Of a stretch of DNA of 64,000 nucleotides, positions 8,930-17,882 are shown piece after piece. The position numbers and the translations under genes are program-made. Source of the stretch: Tannerellaceae bacterium (GTDB lineage Bacteria; Bacteroidota; Bacteroidia; Bacteroidales; Tannerellaceae). The stretch is from the NCBI GenBank assembly GCA_031271045.1, contig JAISWO010000017.1:62001-126000 (forward strand). Reading direction: 5' to 3'. The notes beneath the pieces are model-generated. The model did not search any database. It worked only from the letters and a program-made list of their open reading frames with translations, and was not told the origin of the DNA. Every line of letters starts with the position of its first letter. The stretch's first letter is position 1.

Positions 8930-10228
8930 CTATATTTTGTATTGTTTGATTTTGTTGTAGAGAGTTTTCCGGTCGATACCGAGGAAGCGGGCGGCGAGGG
9001 TTTTGTTGTTCCCGGCATTGTGAAGAGCCTGGACGATGCGTTCACGTTCGTGCTCCTCATTCCGGAGAAGGACGGCCGGTGATACGGAAGCGAAAGCGCC
9101 GGTCATATCTTCGGGAAGTTCCCGCAGTGTGATGTAATCGCCGGCAACCAGCAAAGTAGCGTATCTGATAACATTTTTCATCTGCCGGATATTACCCGGC
9201 CATGGATAGGAAAGGAATAAGCGTTGCGTTTCGGAATCGAATCCGAGTACTTGCTTCTGCAACTCCCGGTTAGCGATTTCCAGGAAATGTCGGGCGAAGG
9301 GAAGGATATCGTCCCGGCGGTCTTTCAGATCCGGTACGCGGATAGAGAACTCGTTGATCCGGTGGTAGAGATCTTCCCGGAAGCTACCCTCCCGGATGGA
9401 AGTTTGCAGGTTTTCATTGGTTGCGCTGATAAGGCGGACATTGATAGGAGTCTCCCGATTACTGCCGACAGGTTTGATGACCCGTTCCTGGAGCGCCCGC
9501 AACAGTTGTATCTGCACCTCGTACGTCAAATTGCCTATTTCGTCGAGGAAGATGGTGCCACCGTGCGCAGCTTCGAAGGCTCCCGTTTTGTTTTCAATCG
9601 CTCCGGTAAACGATCCTTTTATGTGTCCGAAAAATTCGGAGGCGGCCAGATCCTTGGGGATCGCTCCGCAATCGACGGCGACGAAAGGAGCGTTACTTCG
9701 TTTGCTTTGTCCGTGTATGCGCCGGGCGATGTATTCTTTCCCGGTTCCGCTTGATCCTGTAACCAGCACAGACATCTCGGTAGGCGCCACCAACTGTACG
9801 TGTTGATACATTTGCCGTATGATATCAGACTCTCCTTCGATGAATTCGGGGAGCAGGGCGGGGGATTGTCTTTTTTGCACAAGTTCGTTGATTTTCTTCC
9901 ACAGTTCTTCAGGGTTAAGCGGTTTGGCGATATAGTCGGAGGCTCCCAATTTGATAGATTGCACCGCTGTTGCTATCTCGGCGTAGCTCGTCATCATGAT
10001 AAAAGGGATGGCCTTGTTCCGCGCCCTTATCCACCGGAGCAGCTCCATGCCATCACCGTCAGGAAGCCTCAAATCGGACAAGACCAAGTCGTAGCGTTCC
10101 GTTTCAATCTTCTGCTTGGCATCTGTAACAGTAGTGACGCAGTTCACTTCAGAAGCTTTCTTCCTGAGCCAGGTAGAAAGCATGAGAGAAAATGTGATAT
10201 CATCTTCCAAAATGAGAATAAATGGCAT
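8930..10228 (-). CDS. Sigma-54-dependent response regulator (NtrC/AtoC type)
   Basis: This 432-residue protein has three modules. The receiver (1-115) has phospho-acceptor Asp52 (VLSDLRLP), switch Thr80 and Lys102. The AAA+ domain (about 130-370) has Walker A TGSSGTGK at 158-165, the sigma-54 contact loop GSFTGA at 205-210 and Walker B GGTIFLDE at 223-230. The Fis-type helix-turn-helix at the C-terminus has NKTLAARFLGIDRKTLYNKI. All key residues are intact, so it should be a phosphorylation-controlled activator of RpoN promoters. No histidine kinase is adjacent, so its partner is encoded elsewhere. A -7 box (TACCTTTG on the minus strand) lies 27 bases upstream. Confidence 0.95.
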   Translation of the reverse strand: MPFILILEDDITFSLMLSTWLRKKASEVNCVTTVTDAKQKIETERYDLVLSDLRLPDGDGMELLRWIRARNKAIPFIMMTSYAEIATAVQSIKLGASDYIAKPLNPEELWKKINELVQKRQSPALLPEFIEGESDIIRQMYQHVQLVAPTEMSVLVTGSSGTGKEYIARRIHGQSKRSNAPFVAVDCGAIPKDLAASEFFGHIKGSFTGAIENKTGAFEAAHGGTIFLDEIGNLTYEVQIQLLRALQERVIKPVGSNRETPINVRLISATNENLQTSIREGSFREDLYHRINEFSIRVPDLKDRRDDILPFARHFLEIANRELQKQVLGFDSETQRLFLSYPWPGNIRQMKNVIRYATLLVAGDYITLRELPEDMTGAFASVSPAVLLRNEEHERERIVQALHNAGNNKTLAARFLGIDRKTLYNKIKQYKI

Positions 10229-10254
10229 AATTACATCTCTGTTATAATCGTAAA

Positions 10255-10262
10255 CAAAGGTA
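10255..10262 (-). promoter_or_regulatory. Promoter -7 box (TACCTTTG) of the response regulator gene
   Basis: A match to TAnnTTTG on the minus strand, 26 bases from the start codon. The rest of the stretch to 10496 holds only a hairpin at 10338-10370 and no gene. Confidence 0.55.
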
Positions 10263-10496
10263 AGACATCCTTCCGGAATCTCCGCGGCATTGGTATTAAA
10301 TATTGACAGAGATGTAAAAACTGTTTCTTAAAGCAAACCGACGGAACCTGTAATGCACAAGTTCCGCCGGTCTACGATTTGTATTCCCTTTAGAATACGT
10401 ATTGTAACGAGGGTTAGTTTACGCCGTAAAGGTAGGAGGCGGTCGAACTCCCCGTTGTCAAATATGTGTTCAAGACGTACAAGAATGTTCCATTCA

Positions 10497-12251
10497 TTAA
10501 GAAGGAATGCCCAGTGATATTTTTATTTGTTCTATTTTCTCCTGCGCAGCTTTTTCCGCTTCGGGTATTTCGCTTATGTCTTTCACTTTAGAATGTACTT
10601 CGCAGTAGAACTTGATTTTCGGTTCTGTTCCGGAGGGACGGATAGATATTTTGGTTGCGTCTTCCGTGATGTACTGAAGTACGTTCGAAGTGGTGGGCAT
10701 ATCCAGTGTCAGGATTTCTTTATCCTGGCAACTGTAGCCTTTCAGTTTGGCATAGTCGTAGATGAAGGCGACTTTCGATCCGGCAATTTCCGTCAGAGGT
10801 TTGTCGCGATAGCCTTTCATCATAGCTTCTATTTCTTCGGCTCCGCTTTTGCCTTTCTTTACGACGGAGATGCCTTCTTCTTTGGAGTATCCGTAGGTTA
10901 CGTATATTTTTTGAAGTAATTGGAAGACTGTCAGGTGCTGGTCTTTCGCCCAGGCTGCAATTTCGGCGAGGATGGCGCAGGCGGAGACGGCGTCTTTGTC
11001 TCTGACAAAGTCTTCGCAGAGGAATCCGTAGCTTTCTTCTCCTCCTCCGATGTAACGCATTTTGTTTTCATTTTTGCGCATGACGTCGGCAATCCATTTG
11101 AAACCGGTGTAGACGTCGTATATTTCTACTCCGTTCTTTTCGGCGATGGCGCGGATCAGTTCGGTGCTGACGATTGTTTTGACGATGTATTCTTTTCCCT
11201 GTATTTTGCCTTTTTCTTTCCAGCGGGTGATGAGGTAGTAGACGAAGAGGAGGGCGGTTTGGTTGCCGTTCAGGAGGACCCATTCGCCGTCGGGGTTTTT
11301 GACGGCTGCGCCTACGCGGTCGCCGTCGGGGTCGGTGGCGAGTACTAATTCGGCGTCTGTTTCTTTGGCTTTTTCTACGGCCAGGGCCAGGGCGGAGGGT
11401 TCTTCAGGGTTGGGCGACTGGACGGTGGGGAAGTCGCCGCTTACGACGTCCTGTTCAGGTACGTGGATGATGTTGGTGAAGCCGAAAGCTTTCAGCGCTT
11501 CGGGGACTAAGCGGACGCCTGTACCGTGGATAGGGGTATAGACGATCTTTATGTCGTGATGGCGCATGATAGCTTCTTTCGAGAGCGAGATGGCGGTCAG
11601 CGCTTCGATGTAGTCGCGGTCGATGTCGGGGCCGATGAGTTCGATCAGTTGTTTGTTTCCTTTGAAACGGATGTCTGAGGCGGAGCGTACTCTGTTGACT
11701 TCGGCGATGGTGTTTTTATCGTGTGGGGCTATCATTTGGGCGCCGTCGTCCCAGTAGGCTTTGTATCCGTTGTATTCTTTGGGGTTGTGCGAAGCGGTGA
11801 GGATGATTCCTCCCTGGCATCCGAGCTTGCGGATGGCGTAGGACATTTCGGGGGTGGGCCGGAGGTCGTCGAAGAGGTATACTTTGATGCCGTTGGCTGA
11901 GAATATATCGGCTGATATTTCTGCGAACAGCCGGCTGTTGTTGCGGCAGTCATGCCCGATGACGACTTTGATTTGTTCGAGTGTATCAAATTCTTTCTTC
12001 AGATAGTTGGAAAAGCCTTGTGTGGCGGCTCCTACGGTGTAGATATTGATGCGGTTGGTTCCTGCGCCCATGATTCCGCGCAGTCCTCCGGTGCCAAATT
12101 CCAGGTCTTTGTAGAAGGCGTCTATCAGGTCTGCGGGGTCGTCTTTATCCAGCAGGGCTTGTACTTGCGTGCGCGTGCCGGCATCGTAATTAGCGGTAAG
12201 CCAGCCTTGGGCTTTGTTTCTTACTGTTGTTAATAATTCATTGTTATCCAT
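10497..12251 (-). CDS. Phosphoglucomutase/phosphomannomutase (alpha-D-phosphohexomutase)
   Basis: It interconverts hexose 1- and 6-phosphates in the cytoplasm, linking glycolysis with nucleotide-sugar supply. All four family signatures are visible: the catalytic phosphoserine loop TASHNPKEYNGYKAYW, the metal-binding loop DPDGDR, the sugar-binding GGGEESYG, and the phosphate-binding RPSGTEPKIKFY near the C-terminus. The length (about 584 residues) is that of the large PGM2-like class common in Bacteroidales. I prefer the Met at 12251 (MDNNELLTTV) to the Met nine codons upstream at 12278. The -7 box at 12284-12291 would put the transcription start almost on the upstream ATG, and the downstream start gives the usual N-terminus. 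Confidence 0.94.
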   Translation of the reverse strand: MDNNELLTTVRNKAQGWLTANYDAGTRTQVQALLDKDDPADLIDAFYKDLEFGTGGLRGIMGAGTNRINIYTVGAATQGFSNYLKKEFDTLEQIKVVIGHDCRNNSRLFAEISADIFSANGIKVYLFDDLRPTPEMSYAIRKLGCQGGIILTASHNPKEYNGYKAYWDDGAQMIAPHDKNTIAEVNRVRSASDIRFKGNKQLIELIGPDIDRDYIEALTAISLSKEAIMRHHDIKIVYTPIHGTGVRLVPEALKAFGFTNIIHVPEQDVVSGDFPTVQSPNPEEPSALALAVEKAKETDAELVLATDPDGDRVGAAVKNPDGEWVLLNGNQTALLFVYYLITRWKEKGKIQGKEYIVKTIVSTELIRAIAEKNGVEIYDVYTGFKWIADVMRKNENKMRYIGGGEESYGFLCEDFVRDKDAVSACAILAEIAAWAKDQHLTVFQLLQKIYVTYGYSKEEGISVVKKGKSGAEEIEAMMKGYRDKPLTEIAGSKVAFIYDYAKLKGYSCQDKEILTLDMPTTSNVLQYITEDATKISIRPSGTEPKIKFYCEVHSKVKDISEIPEAEKAAQEKIEQIKISLGIPS

Positions 12252-12283
12252 AGATTTATTGTTTGTATCGTTATTCATGCGAA

Positions 12284-12291
12284 CAAAGGTA
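12284..12291 (-). promoter_or_regulatory. Promoter -7 box (TACCTTTG) of the phosphohexomutase gene
   Basis: A minus-strand TAnnTTTG match. Transcription would start near 12277, which favours the start codon at 12251 over 12278. Confidence 0.6.
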
Positions 12292-12323
12292 TTTATTTTT
12301 TTTGTTGCGCAGCAGCGGGGCGG

Positions 12324-13208
12324 TTAAATTCCCGGCAACGGGGAGTCTTTGCTGGCGTGCATGGTGGAAACGAAGGCGTGGGGGTCGATGATTTTGAGTT
12401 CATTCTTAATGCGGGGGAGATCTTTGCGTTCGGCGATGGTGAAGATGATTTCTTTTTCTTTTCCTTCAAACATGCCGCGTCCGTGGAGGAAGGTGCCTCG
12501 CATGTTCATGCGGTCGACGATGAGTTCTTTTATTTCCTGCGTTTTTTGCGAGACGATGAAGACGGCGCGGTTGGGGTTTTCGGATTGGAACATATCGACG
12601 ACTTTGCCGTAGACGAAGATCGTGAACCAGGAATAAAGCGGTACGGCCCAGTCGCGGAAGACAAACAAGCCGAGCAGCACGACGGCGGAGTCGAGCAGGA
12701 TGAGCATATTGCTGACTTTCATGTTGGATCCGGCGGCTATTACGCGCGCCAGGACGTCGCTGCCGGCGCTGGTGCTTTGGGCGCGGAAGATGCAGGTGAC
12801 GCCCAGTCCGAGGATTGCTCCGCCGTAGAAGCAGGCGATGAAGCGGTCGTTTTCGACCAGCGGCGTCGAGCCGAAGAGGATCGAGAGGGCGTCGGTAAAG
12901 ATGGAGACGAGCAGGAAAGTGACGACGGTCTTCGGCCCGGAGGCGAGTCCTAATTTCTTCATGGCGAGGAACATCAGCGGGATGTTGAAGCATAGCGCCG
13001 TGGCTCCCATCGGCAGTCCGTCGGGGAGGAAGGGGAAGATACCCTGGGTGAGGTGGTGCAGGATGATGGAGATGCCGTAGACGCCGCCGGGGACGATCTT
13101 GTAGGGCGCCAGGAAGAGGACGTAGCTCAGGGCTTGCAGGAAGGCGCCGGCGAGGATGAGCGAGTAGTCGCCGGCGTGTCGTTTGACGGTTGCTTTGGAG
13201 AGGTTCAT
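12324..13208 (-). CDS. YitT family membrane protein (DUF161/DUF2179)
   Basis: A 294-residue integral membrane protein. About five hydrophobic segments are seen in the first 190 residues, among them LILAGAFLQALSYVLFLAP and the glycine-rich GGAILGLGVTCIFRAQSTSAGSDVLAR, which is typical of YitT. A soluble C-terminal DUF2179 domain (about 200-285) follows, with KIIDPHAFVSTMHA. The transport or signalling role of this family is not established. It starts 10 bases after the stop of the GH123-like gene, so it is probably the third gene of an operon with DUF6261 gene 2 and the GH123-like gene. Confidence 0.92.
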   Translation of the reverse strand: MNLSKATVKRHAGDYSLILAGAFLQALSYVLFLAPYKIVPGGVYGISIILHHLTQGIFPFLPDGLPMGATALCFNIPLMFLAMKKLGLASGPKTVVTFLLVSIFTDALSILFGSTPLVENDRFIACFYGGAILGLGVTCIFRAQSTSAGSDVLARVIAAGSNMKVSNMLILLDSAVVLLGLFVFRDWAVPLYSWFTIFVYGKVVDMFQSENPNRAVFIVSQKTQEIKELIVDRMNMRGTFLHGRGMFEGKEKEIIFTIAERKDLPRIKNELKIIDPHAFVSTMHASKDSPLPGI

Positions 13209-13218
13209 ACGTTGGGTT

Positions 13219-14895
13219 TTAGAGACTGTTCAGGAGCTTGCGGGCGGTATTCAGGTCGGCGGCGGCGTCGCGCGTTTCTATTTTTTCAGCGGAGAACATG
13301 GAGACGGCGGCGTTTAGTTTCCGGAGCTTCCCGGCGGCTTTTTTGCCGGCAAGTTCTTCTCTGAGGATACGTATTTTCTCGTAGTCCTGGATGCCTTCTA
13401 CGAGTCGTTCCATGCGGATACTGCTGTGGCCGGGATAGACGATGTAGCAATCGCCGGCGGCCCAGGTGCGGAAACGGGAATCGTGGAGCGGGTCGGCCGT
13501 CCAACTGTTGTAGGCCCACCGGAGGTAACCGTCGTAGTTGCCTGCCGCTGTGTGCCATCCGAGCCAGGCGGCTTCGGCGGGGGGCGAGAAGGTAAATGTG
13601 TTGGGCCGGGCTTCGGAGCAGCAGGTGTAGACGGTACTGACTTTGCCGGCCTTGTCGCGGGCGGTTTTGACGGCTTCGGGAAATTCCTCGCCGTAGCCTA
13701 AGCAGTAGTCGTGGAGTTCGTTTTCTATCTCCGGGTGATAGTGTCCGGCCAGGGATATTTTAAATTCCGGGTCGGCTTTGCGGATCACTTTGATGGCTTC
13801 CTGCATGGCTTCGAGGCCGCGTTCGTCCATGGAGATGGTGGTGCGGTCGAACCAGCCCCGGTGTCGCAGGTGCGAGGCAAAGTCTTTCAGGAAGGGGATC
13901 CAGTAGTCGCCGTAGGCAGCATCGCCGGGCTTGGTTTCGATGAAGAGGAGGCGGTTGGTGGCCTGGTCGAAATAGTCGAAGCTCAGCGCCCAGGGGATCA
14001 GCGTATAGCAATTGATTTGCCGGTCGATGCCGAGGCTTGTCATGAAGGCGACCCAGCGGTCGAAGACCGTATAATCGTATTCCCAGGTGCCGTCTATTTT
14101 CCGTATTTTGGCGATCATGCTGTCGAAGTGATCTTCCGTCTGCCCGTTCCAGGGTTTGTGCATGATGCTGGCGGTGATGACCTTTTGCCCGGCGTCGGCC
14201 AGTTGTTGCATGACGGGGCGCATGGCTTCCAGGTGGGCTTCGCTCCAGAGGGGGACGTTGTAATAACGCGCAACGGCGTAGGGGTTCTGCCACAGATCCA
14301 GGTGGAAGCGCCATTGCGCGGGCGGAGGCAGGATGCGGTCGAGGGCTGTTATTTCGAGGCCGAGCGTCAGTTCGGTCATGTTTTTTCCTGCAATGGTCAC
14401 CTTCCCTTTGTAAACGCCGGGGGTTGCATCCTGCGGAATATGGATGTTGATCCATACGGGCTGGGCCGTATGTGCTTCGATTTCCCTCCCGGCGGGGCCG
14501 TAGAGGACGTCGGCGACGAGGGACGAGTCCCAGGCGGCCTTATCCGGCCGTTGTCCGCAGGCTCCTTTTCCGTCTTTGTTGAGTTCGTCTGTCATCACGT
14601 AGCCCACGAAGGAGGGACGGACGGCCGACGAGGGTATGAGGGACGTTCCCGAGCTCAGGTCGCTAACTTTTATTTCGACGCCTGACAGCGGTTGATCCGT
14701 CCATATCACGGCTTGGGCGTTGATACGTTCGCCTCTCCAGGCTTTTGCTTTCCAGGTATGGGTGGCGGGCGCGATTTCCGGCGCATCCGTCCGGGCGTAT
14801 CGCTGATCGGTAGTGCTCCAATAAATTCGTGGCGACGTCTGCGCAAGGCAGAGACAACTGCACAGGAGGCAGAATGTGAGATTAACTATTTTCAT
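13219..14895 (-). CDS. GH123-like glycoside hydrolase (DUF4091 family), secreted
   Basis: A 558-residue protein with a Sec signal peptide (cleavage after LCLAQ). The N-terminal part is a beta-sandwich domain, and the middle is a catalytic barrel with HLDLWQNPYAVARYY. The adjacent Asp-Glu pair in TISMDERGLEAM matches the catalytic dyad known for family GH123 beta-N-acetylgalactosaminidases. The segment GYLRWAYNSWTADPLHDSRF and the closing GDCYIVYPG are typical of DUF4091/GH123 proteins. Expected activity is removal of beta-linked N-acetylgalactosamine from host or glycolipid glycans; the exact substrate is inferred. Its ATG lies inside the last codons of DUF6261 gene 2 (14-base overlap), suggesting translational coupling. 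Confidence 0.82.
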   Translation of the reverse strand: MKIVNLTFCLLCSCLCLAQTSPRIYWSTTDQRYARTDAPEIAPATHTWKAKAWRGERINAQAVIWTDQPLSGVEIKVSDLSSGTSLIPSSAVRPSFVGYVMTDELNKDGKGACGQRPDKAAWDSSLVADVLYGPAGREIEAHTAQPVWINIHIPQDATPGVYKGKVTIAGKNMTELTLGLEITALDRILPPPAQWRFHLDLWQNPYAVARYYNVPLWSEAHLEAMRPVMQQLADAGQKVITASIMHKPWNGQTEDHFDSMIAKIRKIDGTWEYDYTVFDRWVAFMTSLGIDRQINCYTLIPWALSFDYFDQATNRLLFIETKPGDAAYGDYWIPFLKDFASHLRHRGWFDRTTISMDERGLEAMQEAIKVIRKADPEFKISLAGHYHPEIENELHDYCLGYGEEFPEAVKTARDKAGKVSTVYTCCSEARPNTFTFSPPAEAAWLGWHTAAGNYDGYLRWAYNSWTADPLHDSRFRTWAAGDCYIVYPGHSSIRMERLVEGIQDYEKIRILREELAGKKAAGKLRKLNAAVSMFSAEKIETRDAAADLNTARKLLNSL

Positions 14896-15646
14896 GTATT
14901 TCTGTATATAATGTTTCGTTTTTGCGGCGGTCGTATATCCGCCCGTATTGCCGGATGATGGCGTTGAACATGTCGATTACCTCTTCCATGTCGGCCGCCA
15001 GCGCGGTTTGCCCTGATAATTTGGCCGCGACATACAGGGCGTCCACTCCTTCGATAACGGCATGGAGGGCTTTGTCTACCCGCGGGCGGATATATTTCAT
15101 ATTGCCTTGATTATCGGCGGCGTTATAGCTTTCGGCGCGTTCGATGTAGAGGGCTTTGAAGGATTCGTTAAATTCTTCCATCTTGTCGACTGCCTCACCG
15201 AGGTCGAGGGTTGCGACGGCCGTAGCGTAGCGCGACTGCCTGAGCGCCTGGATCAGGTTGTAAGCAAGGGCGCTGACGTCGACCATCGACCCGGCGGTGA
15301 TGTTTCTATAATTTTCGATCACTTCCGTCAGCTTCACCGAGGCGTCCTTTTCGTCTGCATCAAAACTGTAGGAGGCTGAATCCACGCGCAGTTTGATCAT
15401 CTGATACAAGCTTCTGCGCGTCTTGTCGACCTGGTTGAGGTACTTCGTCTCTATCGCTTTGGCGCTACGTTTGTAGATCATATCTTCCTTTCCGAAAAGG
15501 GCCGCATAGGCGCTCCGGAGCGGGAAGATATTTCCCAACTTTTGCTCCAGCCGCTTCAAACCTTCGTTGATTTCTTCGTGCATCTCGAAGTGTTCGGCAT
15601 TGCGGAGCCTGCTGATAAAACTCAATTTAGGCTCAACAGCTTTCAT
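14882..15646 (-). CDS. DUF6261 family protein, short form (copy 2)
   Basis: Function unknown. I take the start as the Met at 15646 (MKAVEPKLSF), which aligns with the other copies and leaves about 254 residues; an upstream in-frame ATG at 15688 would add 14 unconserved residues. The protein is only the helical domain: LRNAEHF near residue 14, KEDMIYKRSAKAIETKYL, SASYSFDADEKDASVKL, SALAYNLIQALRQSRYATAV and DKMEEFNESFKALY. The beta-rich C-terminal domain of copies 1 and 3 is absent, and the protein ends soon after YGRIYDRRKN. Array A2 lies upstream. Downstream it overlaps the GH123-like gene by 14 bases, so the three genes DUF6261, GH123-like and YitT form one apparent operon. Confidence 0.85.
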   Translation of the reverse strand: MKAVEPKLSFISRLRNAEHFEMHEEINEGLKRLEQKLGNIFPLRSAYAALFGKEDMIYKRSAKAIETKYLNQVDKTRRSLYQMIKLRVDSASYSFDADEKDASVKLTEVIENYRNITAGSMVDVSALAYNLIQALRQSRYATAVATLDLGEAVDKMEEFNESFKALYIERAESYNAADNQGNMKYIRPRVDKALHAVIEGVDALYVAAKLSGQTALAADMEEVIDMFNAIIRQYGRIYDRRKNETLYTEIHENS

Positions 15647-15744
15647 AATCGAATATATTCCTTGTCCGTACCATCTATCGTTGCACAATAATAACGGCGC
15701 ACTCAGGATCGTATTGCATTTTTCAAAAAATAATTTTACAACGA

Positions 15745-16072
15745 CCTCAAAACAACGTCGGGAAGGAAGCGTAAACTTACGCCATCTTCAAAACAACGTC
15801 GGGAAGGAAGCGTAAACTTACGCCATCTTCAAAACAACGTCGGGAAGGAAGCGTAAACTTACGACAGCTTCAAAACAACGTCGGGAAGAAAGCGTAAACT
15901 TACGACAGCTTCAAAACAACGTCGGGAAGAAAGCGTAAACTTACGCCAACTTCAAAACAACGTCGGGAAGGAAGCGTAAACTTACGCCGACTTCAAAACG
16001 TCGTCGGGAAGGAAGCGTAAACTTACGCCAACTTCAAAACGTCGTCGGGAAGGAAGCGTACATTTGCGAAAG
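15745..16072. repeat. Array A2: 41-bp tandem repeat upstream of DUF6261 gene 2
   Basis: Eight units of exactly 41 bp, with unit starts at 15745, 15786, 15827, 15868, 15909, 15950, 15991 and 16032. In plus-strand reading each unit begins CTTCAAAACAACGTCGGGAA and ends with the inverted repeat GCGTAA-AC-TTACGC (shortened to GTAA/TTAC in two units). The last unit decays (GTACATTTGC). Units differ by only a few bases and vary mostly in the three bases after the palindrome. The array fills the gap between the ABC-F gene and DUF6261 gene 2, both on the minus strand, and ends about 100 bases from the DUF6261 start. Confidence 0.97.
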
Positions 16073-16103
16073 CCCTTATATCCGTTTCCCTGTAAAAAGA
16101 AAC

Positions 16104-17882
16104 TTAGCAATCGCTCAGTTCGAGCCAGCGGAGGGTTTTGACGTCAATTTCGTCGATCAGGAGAGCGATGCGGCGGGATTGGGCGAGGAGTTGTTCGTTA
16201 TTTAGGAGGCCGCTACTCATGGAGGTTTCGAGGGAAGCTTTTTCGGCTTCGAGCTGGGGTATTTCGATTTCGAGAGTTTCCAGTTCGCGGCTTTCTTTGA
16301 AGGTGAGGCGGCGGACAGCCGTCTTGGTACCTTCCCTTGTTCCACTCTCTTGCTCCCCCTTTTTGTGGAGAGGAGCCGGGGAAGAAGTTGGGAGGTTTTG
16401 CACTTCTTGCCATTGGCGGTATTGGGTGTAATTGCCGGGGAAATCTTTGATGTCGGCATTTCCGCGGAAGACGAGGAGGTGATCTACGACCTTATCCATA
16501 AAATAACGATCGTGCGATATGACGATGAGGCAGCCACGGAAGTTGCAGAGGTATTCCTCCAGGATGTTGAGCGTAAGTATGTCGAGGTCGTTGGTTGGTT
16601 CATCGAGCAGCAGGAAGTTGGGATTGCGCATCAAGACGGTACAGAGATAGAGTCGGCGCTTTTCGCCTCCGCTGAGGCGGGCAACGTAGTTATGCTGCTT
16701 TTCGGGCGGGAAGAGGAAATGGTTGAGAAATTGCGAGACGCCCAGCTTGCGTCCGTCGCCCATATCGACGAACTCGGCGATGTCTTGCACAACGTCGATG
16801 ACCTTCAGTTGTTCGTCGAAGCGGAGGCCGTCTTGACTGTAATAGCCGAAACGCACAGTTTCGCCGATGTCGAAATGTCCGCTGTCAGGCGCGATTTCGC
16901 CGGTGAGCATCCGGATGAAGGTCGACTTCCCGGCGCCGTTGTTGCCGGTGATACCCATTTTTTCGTAGCGGGCGAAGGTGTAGTTGAAGTCTTCCACGAT
17001 CCGGACATCTCCAAAGCGTTTACTTACGCCGACGGCCTCGAAGATTTTGGAGCCTATGTAGGCAGATTTTACACTCAGATTGACGGCGTCGTCGGTGCGT
17101 TGGCGACGGGCTTTCTGTTGCAGTTCGTAGAAAGCGTCGACACGGTAGCGAGCTTTGGTAGCGCGGGCTTGCGGTTGACGGCGCATCCATTCCAGCTCTT
17201 TACGCAGCAAGTTGGCGGCGCGTTCCGTTTCGGCGTTGCGGGCGTCGGCGCGTTCCTGGCGTTTTTCCAGGTAATGAGAGTAGTTGCCTTTGTAGCGATA
17301 GAGGCGGCGGTGGTCTATTTCGATAATTTCGTTGCACACACGATCCAGGAAGTAGCGGTCGTGCGTAACCATGAGGATGCTGATGTTTTGCCGGCTGAGG
17401 TAGTTTTCGAGCCATTCGGTCATTCCGAGGTCGAGGTGGTTGGTCGGTTCATCGAGGAGCAGCAGTTCAGGCTCGGTCAGGAGTACGGCGGCCAGGGCGA
17501 GGCGTTTGAGTTGTCCGCCGGAGAGTTCGTCCACCAGCCGGTCTGTGTCGGCGAGGTTCAGTTGGGTCAGGATTTGTTTTGCCTTCAGTTCGCTGTCGCC
17601 GGGAGGCTGGTTTTGCATGACGGCTTGCATGACGGTCAGGCCGGGGAGATAAGTGGGGGATTGTTCGAGGTATCCGGTTCGCAGGCCGTTGCGAAAGACC
17701 AGCGATCCGCTGTCGAAGTCTTCCTTCCCGGCGATGATATTCAGGAGGGTGGTTTTGCCGGATCCATTGGGGGCCAGGAGGGCGATTTTTTGGCCTTGGG
17801 CGATGCCGAAGGAGACGTCTTCGAGGAGGAGATGATGGCCAAAGCTTTTCGTAAGGCCTTCTATTTGCAGATAACTGATCAT
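16104..17882 (-). CDS. uup: ABC-F family ATPase, Uup type
   Basis: A soluble 592-residue protein with two ABC nucleotide-binding domains and no membrane segment. The first has Walker A APNGSGKTT, signature LSGGQLKRLALA and Walker B LLLLDEPTNHLD. The second has TGNNGAGKST, LSGGEKRRLYLC and LLLDEPTNDLD. A charged linker lies between them, and the C-terminal coiled coil (KESRELETLEIEIPQLEAEK) is characteristic of Uup-like members. ABC-F proteins act on ribosomes or, for Uup, are linked to branched DNA and transposon excision. No antibiotic-resistance role can be inferred. Its start overlaps the stop of the barrel gene upstream by four bases (ATGA). Confidence 0.92.
   Translation of the reverse strand: MISYLQIEGLTKSFGHHLLLEDVSFGIAQGQKIALLAPNGSGKTTLLNIIAGKEDFDSGSLVFRNGLRTGYLEQSPTYLPGLTVMQAVMQNQPPGDSELKAKQILTQLNLADTDRLVDELSGGQLKRLALAAVLLTEPELLLLDEPTNHLDLGMTEWLENYLSRQNISILMVTHDRYFLDRVCNEIIEIDHRRLYRYKGNYSHYLEKRQERADARNAETERAANLLRKELEWMRRQPQARATKARYRVDAFYELQQKARRQRTDDAVNLSVKSAYIGSKIFEAVGVSKRFGDVRIVEDFNYTFARYEKMGITGNNGAGKSTFIRMLTGEIAPDSGHFDIGETVRFGYYSQDGLRFDEQLKVIDVVQDIAEFVDMGDGRKLGVSQFLNHFLFPPEKQHNYVARLSGGEKRRLYLCTVLMRNPNFLLLDEPTNDLDILTLNILEEYLCNFRGCLIVISHDRYFMDKVVDHLLVFRGNADIKDFPGNYTQYRQWQEVQNLPTSSPAPLHKKGEQESGTREGTKTAVRRLTFKESRELETLEIEIPQLEAEKASLETSMSSGLLNNEQLLAQSRRIALLIDEIDVKTLRWLELSDC

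Noticed and set aside
10338-10370. Hairpin (CCGACGGAAC/GTTCCGCCGG) as terminator of the phosphohexomutase gene
   Set aside because: It has one mismatch, a 13-base loop and no real T-run on the minus strand, and lies over 120 bases after the stop; too weak to call.
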